Positions 46,830-57,511 of a stretch of DNA of 64,000 bases are shown piece after piece. Below the pieces are notes generated by a model that was given only the letters and a program-made list of their open reading frames with translations, made no database searches and was not told where the DNA came from. The position numbers and the translations under genes are program-made. The stretch lies in the NCBI GenBank assembly GCA_002914845.1, contig JXTC01000395.1:231120-295119 (forward strand), given 5' to 3'. The first letter of the stretch is position 1; every line of letters begins with the position of its first letter. This stretch comes from Trema orientale (taxonomy: Eukaryota; Streptophyta; Magnoliopsida; Rosales; Cannabaceae).

Positions 46830-46972
46830 GCCCCATGTAAGGTATGCATTTTCTAATGTTTTTCGCACTTTTCAATGTGTTTATACATCATATTTGTTTG
46901 CCCCATGTAACAAGGTATGCGTTTTCTAATGTTTTTCTTAATTTTTAACATGTTATACATCATATCTGTTTT
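46830..46972. repeat. 70-bp tandem duplication downstream of pectinesterase D
   Basis: Two copies beginning GCCCCATGTAA (46830 and 46900), each with TTTTCTAATGTTTTTC and TATACATCATAT. Possibly part of a small MITE, since GGGGC words also occur inverted near 47015. Confidence 0.75.
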
Positions 46973-47067
46973 TCTTGTGTAATAAAACTCATATAGGGTG
47001 TATTTTTTACATAGGCCCCAATACAAATCTTGCATTGTAGTCAAGGTCTATAAATATGACTGCTTAA

Positions 47068-50000
47068 TTATATTGGCTGTTTTTCCAACCATCCATCTTG
47101 GTTTATGAAAATATTGACATCGATCAACGAATTTAGTTCTTCCTGCAACAATTGCTTCTCCCAATTTACGCGATTGGAAGTGTCAGCCCCAGGTCCAAAA
47201 CAGTCCACCTCAGCATAAGTGATGAAATCTCTATCATTAAAAAAAGTATATTATTCTTTTATTTTTTTTTTTCTAAATGGGATCAGAAAATCTATTACCT
47301 ACTCAAAAAAGATAACCAACTTTTGGCACACAAATGTGGGCAAGTTTTTATTATTTTTTATTGGTTTATTTTTATGTTTGCCTCCCAAATTATATATGTA
47401 GAATGTTTCACTATACAACAACTACTAAAAGTATCAACTTTGCCTCATAAAAATCTAAAATTGTTAATTCTGTTAGGCAAATGTGCAAAAATAGCATGTG
47501 TATAATAATTAGAGTGTTTTCTTTTTCTTTGAAAACCCAAATGAGTATTTGGGACAAATAAAAATAAAAAATAAAAGAAGAGCAGGTGCGTTTTTTCATG
47601 TTTTGTCTAACAGAGTGACAATTTAGCAGTTCAAGGGCAAATTGAAACTTCTAATATTTTAGGGGAAAATTGAGATACTCTACACAATTTGAAGGAAAAA
47701 CACACAAAAAAAGGAAAAAAAAATTGAGTGAATAGTGGGTTTCTTCTTTACTAGTATATGTATGTATAATTATATATATGCATAGTGTAAGTCTTAATAA
47801 AAAAATTAAAAATAGGAAAGAAAAATGATAAAAATCTTACTCGTGACCACCATTTTCCCATGCATCCCAACCCTGAGGTGAAATAATATTGTCCATATGC
47901 GTCTTGTAATACAACACTCTGGAAAAGTTTCTGTATGCCCTTCCTAATAACGCAGGACCATTTCCAATCACGTTGCTAAAACTAAACACAAAACCGCTAC
48001 TTTCATTAGCGCTTTCTCGGCCTTGAGCTGTAATATAAGCGCCTACATTCCCATTATGCTTATCATCATTTTCAAGATCATGATCATGATCACCTACTAG
48101 CACCGACTTCGTTCTCGTTACGTCCAGAAAGCTTTTCTGCAATATCCACATATAGCCAAAACTAATTTCATGAATCGTATAATAATTAATACGAGTACTA
48201 TAATCCATATCGTTGGTCAATATGGGCATGCACTACTAGATAATAATTAATTTGGTCGATTATTTGTTGGAGTTATCTGTCTCAAATACAAAGAAAAGAG
48301 ACTACGTAAAATAATCAAACCTTTGCTTATGCCTTTAGTCTCGCATTGGAAAGAAAGTAAAAATTGAGACACTTTATAAGTTTTTCCATACTTTCAAAAA
48401 AGTAGTGACCCTATAAGGGAAGATTCTGACTCTCTTGTGGCTTGCCATCCAATTTAACTACATGGGAATCTGACTCTCTTGTGGTTCACTTCACTGGCTT
48501 GCCATCCAATTTAACTAAGTTCATTATTACTATAGAACGAATAAAATCTTCGAACTCTTTTTTTTTTCCCCCCTCCATGCGAACATAACTTTATTTTTTG
48601 CAAAACTACATGTAAATATGGCCCCTCTGCCTCGGTCGATGGTTTCTTCATATATCTGCTTATATATGACACAATATAATTTGGTCGATTATTTACGGGT
48701 TTTAAATTCAGTAATTTGTACTTTTAAAACAAAATAGTACTATAGTGACTAGGTTGGTATACGTACATAATAAAATGATTGGGCATTGCCCCAGATGAAG
48801 TCGATAACACCTTGAATATAGCAAGAATCGAAGTAGTGACGGCCTCGGGCATCACCTAAGGTGTCTTGTATGCTAGTAAAACCACATCGGTAAAAGCTCA
48901 CTTTGTCCGCGGCGATCAATGCCGCTGGTGCCCATGTGATATTTCTTGTATTGCCTTTGATAAGGTTATATGTATTCTGTAAGTTGTACCATATATGTTT
49001 TATTAAACCATAATTATATCAAGACCAAATTAAACTATTTAATTAACATATTTATAATAGATCATTAATTACCCGGAATGTAATATCACGTGCCACGAAA
49101 TTATCTGCTAACATCGTGAATGTGGAGCTTTTGATTGAACTGCCACCATCATCCCAAGTAATGACTGTCGTTTTCCTACCCTCTCCTTCAAGAACTATGT
49201 ACTGTTTATCTTGTTGGATCGACACTTTCTCACTAGAACATATCATTAAAATAAAACATAGTATAGATATGGTGAGTTGGCGATAAAAGAGTCCCTTTTG
49301 AGACACACTTTTGCAAAAAGTCATATGTTTTTAATTTCTTCGACCATGCAAAAAGACCATTTTATAAAGAGTTTTAAAATATAGGTCTTTTTGTTAAAAC
49401 TTACTTGTTTATTTCACCTAATTCTAATAAATAATCATTATCCAGTAGGTGGTTGTTCTTTTTTTTTCCTAGTTTTTTTCTTATTTATAGGTATTTTTTT
49501 TTTACCGTTGGATTAATTATGGCTCAATGATTTAAGTATTTAGAAAAAATAATAATAATTAATAAATACAATTTATTTAACGTTATTCCTCTTTCTACTT
49601 TTTACATGAATAGACGTGCGTGATAAATTTAATTGGGCAAAAGAATACTTATAAATAAGTTAAAAAATACTTATAAACAGGTTAAAAAGAATATGCCCAT
49701 TTTTAATATGGTTGCCAATCTAGTAGGTATCTTTTTTTAACCTATGGGTAGGTATTTTTTTTTAGCCTTTGGATCAATTATCTAATAGTGATTCAGCGAC
49801 CATAATGAGATGCATGAAAAGACGTGCATTATCAATATTATTTCTCTCTTACTTTTTACTATAAAAAAATATTCATGATAAAATTTCATTGGCCAAAATG
49901 ATACTTATACATAGTTTAAAAAAAAAAAAAAAAACTACAGGATTGGTGCCCTTTTAATATATATATATATATANAAGTATTTGAAAAAAATAATAATAAT

Positions 50001-52294
50001 TAATAAATACATTTTATTTAATATTATTCATCTTTCTACTTTTTACATGAATAGACGTGTATGATAAATTTAATTAGGCAAAAGAATATTTATAAATAGG
50101 TTAAAAAATACTTATAAATAGGTTAAAAAGAAAATGTTCATTTTTAATATCATTGCCAATCTAGTAGGTATTTATTTTTTAACCTATGGGTAGGTATTTT
50201 TTTTTAGTCGTTGGATCAATTATCTAATGGTGATTCGGCAGCTATAATGAGATACATAAAAAGACGGGCATCATCAATATTATTTCTCTCTTATTTTTTA
50301 CTATAAAAAAATATTCATGATAAAATTTCATTGACCAAAATGATACCTATACATAGGTTAAAAAAAAAAAAATACCTACTGGATTGGTGCCCTTTTAATA
50401 TATATATATACTTGGATCATAGTCCAATAGTTTTCTTTTTTGTTTTTACTTATTTATAGTTATTGTTTTGCCCAATTAAAATTCATGGGAAATTCTAGTA
50501 TAGGAGGGGCAAAAAGCCTCCTATCTGTAGGAGGGGTTTTCTTTTTAATCAAACGGCTTATAAAGGATCTAACTGTAAAAGTTTTTGCCATAACATATAT
50601 CTTACCACATAATAATACATCAATAAATGGAGTAATTATCTGTAAATGAAGTAATTATGGGTTTAATGGTTTTTTTCAAAAAAAAAAAAAAGAAATTTTC
50701 TCTTCCCTACGCCCTCTTATGTTATTCTCATTCTCTCTTAGATTTCCACCCTTCCTCTCAAGAGTCAAAAGTTTCTCACATGTGGCTGCCAAAGAGTATT
50801 TTTAATGTTTTTGGAAAGTTAAAGGTTTTAAAAATATAAAATCGAGTCTATGTCCAAAACTTGTTCCTTGGCCAGCATATCACTGCCAGTGGCGATTCAT
50901 GAGAGAGGAACTTCCTTGACATGGCATTATTTTCTTTTTGAACTCTATTAAAAAAAATCTATAAACAAAAACTCCATAGATAAAGCATCCAATGCTTGCA
51001 GAAAAAAAAAAAATAATACAAATCCTAATGTCAAAGAGAAAAGGGGTGAATGTGCAAAAACAGTGAAAGAGATGAACAATACCAGAAAATAGCCTCTGTT
51101 TGTTTGCAGAGAAAAAAATAATACAAATCCTAGAATCAAAGAGAAAATAGGAGAACATGAAAACCAAAACGAGACGAACGAAGCTGGGAAATAGCAAAGA
51201 ATACAAAGAAAAATGAGAAAGAGAGAGCAAAACAAGATTTTTTTTTTTTTTTTTTCTGGAAGGAGTAGATCGTGCTTTCTTTTATCTAAGTTTGTTTGTT
51301 TTTTTTTTTTTTTCCTTCTTTATCGGCTCTAGGCAATGCCATATAATAAAATCAAGTGTAAACCAACACATGGAAACAAGTTTTATCTTTAACAACTAAC
51401 AACCATTGATTTTGATCTAATGGGTAAAAAAACCCCTCTTACGAGTAAGGAAATTTTTGCCCCTCCTATACTAGAAGTCCCCTAAAATTCATTACCACAT
51501 TTTTTCATGGCAAAGAGTTGAGTAATATTATTCTTTTTTTTTTCCTGACTATAGTAATATACTGGCCGGAATATTGGTGCCTAAGTATAGTAATATACTT
51601 ATATTATGTATTCTTTTTTTTTTTTCCTGACTAGATTTTTACTCTTTTCTTCGTGACCATGTATTATTCCTTTTTTTTTTTTTTTTTTGAAGAACTTCGT
51701 GGCCAAATTTTGAAAGAGAGATATTCTAAGTAAAATTTATCCAAAACGACATGATATGATCTCATGGATACCTCATTTAAGCTTTGGTTTTTGCATTATT
51801 TTGGCTGCCATTTTAGTTGTATTATGGTTGTTCCGCATTGTAGACTATTGTTTTTGTATTCATATTTTCTTTATAAATTATGTTTGTCATACTTTGAGTC
51901 GCAAAGAGAGAAAAAAGAGGCTAATATTCGGGTGCAAATCTCGTAAGGATGTTTTTATATATATAATATTGTCATATTGTTCTTTGTACTTTGATTTTAA
52001 TTCCTATTGGATTGGGAACTATATATATATATAAATTAGTGTTATTACTTACGTGTAAATACCGGCTTTAACGTGGATGCGAACCCAATAAACGTTATTC
52101 TTTGGCACGGAATCAATGGCTTGCTGGACCCCGGTAAAATTTCCTTGGCCTGATTTATCAACCGTGATAGTCCAAGAAACGACATCCTGAGGGGTGTCGT
52201 ACTTCATTGAATTAGCAATGTGGCGGGAATAAGCGGAAGCAGTACATAATATAAGGATGAGATTAATAATATAAGTGAACTGAAAAAATTGCAT
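47068..52294 (-). CDS. Pectinesterase D, group without PRO domain (5 exons, 356 aa)
   Basis: Close paralog of pectinesterase C. Exons: 52294-52053, 49232-49073, 48976-48767, 48136-47841, 47230-47068; lengths are identical to gene C in every exon, all introns GT-AG, and the frame closes at TAA. The start was chosen at MQFFQFTYI by comparison with C; an upstream in-frame ATG at 52369 is probably UTR. Signal peptide, then WTITVDKSGQGNFTGVQQ, TWAPAALIAADK (motif II Gln replaced by Trp), SIQDTLGD, DFIWG, ITAQGR, LLGRAY. Exon 4 carries the same 16-codon acidic/His-rich insert as C (DHDHDLENDDKH). Intron 1 is 2820 bp, grown by MITEs, a duplication across an N and a Mutator-like element. The gene looks intact; activity is uncertain for the same reason as C. 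Confidence 0.93.
48424..48516. repeat. Short direct repeat in intron 3 of pectinesterase D
   Basis: TCTGACTCTCTTGTGG and CTTGCCATCCAATTTAACTA occur twice (48424-48460 and 48470-48516), the second time with 11-13 extra bases between the two words. Confidence 0.75.
49711..49950. mobile_element. MITE in intron 1 of pectinesterase D, copy 1
   Basis: Ends GTTGCCAATCTAGTAGGTA and inverted CTACAGGATTGGTGCC, with an inner AACCTATGGGTAGGTA palindrome; same family as 6469-6709. Confidence 0.65.
50152..50391. mobile_element. MITE in intron 1 of pectinesterase D, copy 2
   Basis: Same element as copy 1 within the duplication across the N: ends ATTGCCAATCTAGTAGGTA and inverted ACCTACTGGATTGGTGCC. Confidence 0.65.
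50487..51483. mobile_element. Non-autonomous Mutator-like element (997 bp)
   Basis: Long terminal inverted repeats of about 75 bp: left starts GGGAAATTCTAGTATAGG, right is the inverted GGGGACTTCTAGTATAGG, and both continue AGGGGCAAAAA. A perfect 9-bp target duplication AAAATTCAT flanks it (50478-50486 and 51484-51492), typical of Mutator elements. The interior is GAGA- and AAATAATAC-rich with no transposase; frames on either strand are low-complexity. It interrupts older MITE-like DNA inside intron 1 of pectinesterase D. Confidence 0.88.
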
Positions 52295-52392
52295 CCTGAA
52301 AAGCTTGAAGAAAAAAGGGGGGGAAAAAAAAAGAAGAGATATTTGTAGTCGAATTTGCAACGCATGCAATATTATAGGTGGGCTTCACTTAT

Positions 52393-52398
52393 TATATA
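52393..52398 (-). promoter_or_regulatory. TATA box of pectinesterase D
   Basis: TATATA within ATGTATATAATAAGTGAAGC on the minus strand, 99 bp upstream of the ATG at 52294. Confidence 0.55.
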
Positions 52399-53235
52399 CA
52401 TAGATAACGACCTAACTATTTTGATCTATATTTGTTGCTTTTTGTTTGTAAAAGTATATGAAGCAAATATGTTTATTATTTTAAACGTAGTAATTAGTGT
52501 ACTCAAATCTAATGATATGAAAATCTAGTATCTTTAATTTTGTTATGGCAATATTATTACAATGAACAATACTACAAAGTTCTTATGGACAAAAGCAGAG
52601 GTATTTTGATATTGGTACTTACGCTCTTATAAGGAAATTTACATTAATAATTTTGAATGAGAAAACGGATTATCTACTCTATATATATATATAGTTGTGT
52701 ATATAATCCTATTCTTTTTTTTTTTTTTTTTTTGAGTGAAATCCTAACCTATTTATATACCATATACGTCCACATTTTTGTATAATATCTGCTGAAACAG
52801 TTAAATATGTTCGGTTAAGTAGAGTTTTGTGCAGACATGGCTATACAGAGAGGGACGCTAAGAAAAGAAAGATTATAAACGAATGTGACGTCTTAGCGTC
52901 TTTTCTATCAGCTTAAGAAAAGTTAAAATGAATTTTCTTGTTGATCGATTTGCTTTCTAGTTTTAAAGAAAATTTTCACGAAAAAAGAATAACCTTTTAG
53001 TTTTGTTTTTTACTTACCAATTAAGGTTGATACTTTATTAAAGCGTAATTAGACAGAAATTTAGTGAGATTTAACATAAATAAGAAAAGACCGATCTTTA
53101 TAATCTAGTACTTAAGGAAAGTATTTGGTACATTTCTTAATATTTCATTTGGTGGGAAATCTTGGATGGTGGTTGGCGGAACCAAGATTATCTATGTGCA
53201 CGGATTCAAGGAAAAAAAGAAAAAAAAAAGAAGCT

Positions 53236-54180
53236 ATATATAGGATCATTTTCTTAGAGAATATCAATAGGTATTTTTGTTTTAATTTGCTCCATCAATA
53301 GGTACATCTCACTAATTAGAAAATAACTTATGACTGTTTGTTTCTATTTCAATTCTAACTCTTGTAAGGAAACCTATTTCTTTCCAATTCCATTCTAATC
53401 CATATTTATAATGAGTTTTTGGAATATTTACTCTACTGGAAGTTTTTGGAATCATTTTTCATATAATTGTGAAATTAAAAAGAATATTCTATTTTAATTT
53501 ACACTCAATTACGATATTTTTTCTTCTCCTTTTTGTTTCTTATTTTTTAATTTAGATTTAAATTTAATAAAATTAAATAAGTATGAATTATCTTCTTGGA
53601 ATTCAGTTACGTACCAACTACCATTTTTTTTTTTTTTTTTTGCGACATAAATGTTGGCGTGATTTTGTCACTTTTTGTTAAATTTAGAATTTCTTTAATT
53701 ACCTATAATATGAAATTTATTATCAAACTTTTCTGATGAAATTAATTATCAAACTTTCTTACATTAATTTTTTATTGTTATTTTTAATTTAATTATTTTT
53801 AACATGAATTGCATATTTCTTTTTCACAATTTAATTACTAAAAGGGTATTTGGATGTTAGTGTAAGTAGTGATTTTCTTATTACATATTTTTTTTATGTT
53901 AGTTAGTTTTGATTATGAATTAAATTTTACTTCAGAATTCAATTACATAAAATGAAATGAAATAAAAATTAGATTATAGGAATTCAAACTCAACAGGTAA
54001 CAAACAATTTACCCCTATTTAAATCTTCTATACCTAGATAATATTAAATAGAGTAGATTTTTTTGACACATTTATTTAACTTATTATAGCCATATGATAT
54101 GAATCAAACGATTCAATTCCGAGTAACCATGGATGGATAAATATTTTGATACCCATTGAATAAGTACTCAGATATATATA
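53236..54180. other. AT-rich intergenic DNA, possible MITE
   Basis: A CTGTTTGTTTCTATTTC stretch near 53335 and an inverted GTAACAAACAATTTA near 54000, with inner AATTCTA/TAGGAATT words, hint at a roughly 690-bp MITE. Neither ends nor target duplication are firm. Confidence 0.3.
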
Positions 54181-57149
54181 GGGGAGTTTTCAATGAAGAT
54201 TTTTATTTTTACTCTATAGATATGTCTACGTTGAAAATATACTAGTGTATCGTAGTATAGCTTAAGGTGTCAATTCTACAGAGAAGATAAATCAACAAGA
54301 AAGATTAACAAGAATATAAGAAAAGCATGAATAAGGAAGAAAACGATGAATAGGTGATGTGGAAAATAAAATAGACAATGGACAAAGATAATAACCAAAA
54401 TGATAAGCACAATATTTTGAGAATCACTTTATTGCTCTCTTTGCCGTTACTAACTTTGATTCCTAATTACTACTCAGTTGCATACTTCACTTCCCAAACA
54501 TACAATCGGAAAATATGATCTTGAAATTTTTTTTAGAAGAATGAAAGAATTTAGCTTGAAAAACTCTTTCAATTCTACAAAATTTGTTTTATAAGTTATA
54601 TGAAATCGAAAATATATCGAGTAGACAATATTGTAGTAAAAAGAAAACCTATAAACAAATCAAGAACAATTATAATTCTAACAGCAACTATATAAAAGGA
54701 GCATGACTAGATTTATATAATATTGAAGAACATAACCACTAAATTCACTTATTATTAACAGATAAAAGTTCAACAAAGAAAATATATAAACTTGAAAACC
54801 TTATAAAAGAATCAAAGAAGATTAACAGAAAAACTAAACAACAAAGATCATCTCTCAAACTTGCTCTAAAGCTAGTCTAACTTGCAATTCATCTCACAAA
54901 TTCTAGAGAGAAAATGCGAAGAAGAATTAAAAGACAATTCTCTCAAAATATGAAAAATGGAATGTTTTAGGTGTGTCTTGGAATGGTACCTTGGTACTTC
55001 TTTTATAGTATGGGAGGGCCTTCAAGTTATCTTCAAAAATTAGCATCCAATGCTCCATTAGGTGCATTCATTAAATTAGCCACTAACCCTCCATTTAAGC
55101 TTATCATGTACTTAAACATTTACATGTCTTAGTTCATGATTTAATAAGTGTGAATGGATTTAATTGAAGGCAATATAGCAACTTGGTTAGTAGAAGATGG
55201 CTAGAAAGATTTCCACATTGATGGCTTGAAAATGGCTGGAATGAATGTGGATAACTAAGTGGATTAAGTAGAACCAATCAAGTTCGTATTTTTTAACTTT
55301 GACTGTAATGAATACTTATCAGTATTTTGGACACCAAATAAGCTATATATATCAAATGAGGTGATTGTTGAAAAATTGGATTCCTAAGATGTAGGACTAT
55401 GATCGGTATGTTGGCAACTTTGTGAAATTAAGATGTTAACGAGGTGTAAATGGTATTACAAAAGACAGATCTGAGAAAATCTATTAACACACTTTATGAA
55501 CTCTTCTTCAACGTTAATTTCTTGTTGGGCTTCTCATAAATTGCTCATTGTTTGGTGCCTTAGACATATATTTGCTTTGGTGATTGTCAATACAAATAGC
55601 ACAAATATCAAAATGCCATCGAAAAGTCTTACAACATTAAAAAATGTCATTAATTATGTGATGTCCAAAATGTATTTTACTGCATTTATCACAACTCCCT
55701 ATCAGCTTATTACTAGTCTCTTGCAATTCAAGTGTAAATAAGAGATATGGCATGAAAATTAGATTGAAAAGAAAATCTAGAGAAACTACCTAAATATTAC
55801 TATTAAAAAGTTAGTGTAAGATCACAAGTTCTATAAAGATTATTAAAAAGATTATTAGATTGAAAAGAAAATCTAAAGAAACTATATAAACATTACTCTT
55901 AAAAAGTTAGTGTAAGATCACAAGTTCTATAAAGATTATTTCGACCATAACTTTCAAAATTGTGTGTGTACTAAGCTAGAACTTTTATATCTCAAACCAT
56001 AACACATATAGTCCTAGAAAATTCATCCACATAAAAGCTTCATCTTCATTTCCTCTCAGGTAAAGTACTTCAATTTGATACTAAAGATTCAATCATAGAG
56101 TTGAAAAACTGAGAAACAGTCGAGAGGACGAAATTTTAGGACAAACTTATAAACAAGCATTGATCAGTTAATAGGAAAATTGACTGTTTAGAATTTAAAC
56201 ATTCTTCCCATAAATTTATTTCAGGATTTCAGTGGTCAACATAAGAATAATACAGATACAGCCTAGTGAGAAAATTATTTCTTAACATCTAAAGAAAAAT
56301 AAAAGAAAATTTGTCTTCTTTAAATGAGAGAAGGCTTTATTGAACTGAAATTTGGCAATTCCTTTTTTTTTTGCATTTTTTTTATTTTTTATTTTTTATT
56401 TTTTTTTGTTTTTAGACGAATACAATAAAGATAATTTCTTACCAAAAATGTCTAGATGAATGAGATTACCCATAGAATTTTAGTGGCTCAATAATCTAAA
56501 ACAATATCTCATTTTGACCAATATCATCCTTAAGTATATCATCCAATCTTTCTAGCAAATGGTATTCTAAACAGAGATTAACCAGTTCAAAAGATTAATG
56601 AAAGTTCGTAAGTTATTTTCTTAATCTCTACGCTCACTCACAAAAGATGTGTAAGAATAGAAAAATGTAAACTAAAATATGGTGATTTTCTTGGCTATAT
56701 GTATTGAATCATCCATTTTACCAAAAGGCTTAGAATTATATACAAAATATTTCAAAAGTTATTTTTTAGTAATCAAGATAGAAAATGTGACTCAAACTAA
56801 GTATTTTGAAACCACACATAGATAGCTACGCAAAATTTTCAAATCAATCTTCATAATCATGAAATGTCATCTTATTCACTCAACAATTATTAAAGTGCAA
56901 GCAATAAACCAATTTTTTTTGTGCAAATGTGCATTTGTGTATGAATATGCCACCATCTCCAATTTAAATTGGACAGTAACCTCATTGTTATAGAAACATA
57001 GGAAAATACTAGAACAAAGAGGACACATAAGTGACATTTATGCCAAATCAAAGCAAGGAAAATGAATCAACTAACAAACACACTCAAAAGAAAAACAAAA
57101 CAAACTGAAAAGAAAGAGAAAAACTAAAATAAATATAATACCAAAAGAT
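54181..57149 (-). other. Probable 3' untranslated and LTR region of the Athila-type element
   Basis: Lies downstream (leftward) of the end of Gypsy integrase. It has no host-gene-like frame and contains a T-rich tract at 56358-56412 that would be purine-rich in element sense. LTR edges could not be placed. Confidence 0.4.
55761..55940. repeat. 96-bp tandem duplication
   Basis: Two copies starting AGATTGAAAAGAAAATCTA (55761 and 55857), each running to CACAAGTTCTATAAAGATTA. Confidence 0.85.
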
Positions 57150-57511
57150 ATAACCTGATCAATTATGGTAGACATGAGCCACCAAAGTGATTTCCACAAG
57201 TTGGTCTATCTTCTCCATAAAATGTTTCAACCATTGTCCATTTACTTTGAAAATTCTCCCATCAGACGGATCTTGAATCTCTACAGCTTCATTGAAAGAA
57301 ATATGTTTCACCACAAATGGATCGGTCCATCTTGAATCTCAACTTTCCAAAGTGAAGATGCAATCGAGAGTCATAAAGATACACTCCCTAGTTTAGCTCA
57401 AAATTCTACCTCATGATTTGTTTGTCATGAGCCGCTTTCAACTTAGCCTTATAGATTCTGGAGTTTTCATACATGTCATTTCTCAATTCTTCTAATTCTG
57501 ACAACTGTAAC

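Larger units (their letters stand above)
49534..50414. repeat. About 440-bp duplication across a single N in intron 1 of pectinesterase D
   Basis: 49534-49973 and 49975-50414 are similar over their whole length, joined by one N at 49974. They differ by clearly more than the copies at 18178-18660, so either divergent alleles or an older real duplication is possible. Confidence 0.75.
41030..53235. repeat. Segmental duplication unit D (partner of unit C)
   Basis: Counterpart of 31940-36900, interrupted by Copia 3 (41190-46734) and by an expanded intron 1. Homology ends upstream near 53235, after CTTGGATGGTGG. Confidence 0.65.

Noticed and set aside
50657..51235. Frames of 60-116 codons on both strands, Phe/Ser-rich on the minus strand
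   Set aside because: AT-rich interior of the Mutator-like element; no homology recognised.
52295..52369. Upstream ATG extending pectinesterase D by 25 residues
   Set aside because: Genes B and C start at the MQF methionine with a normal signal peptide; the extension would bury it.
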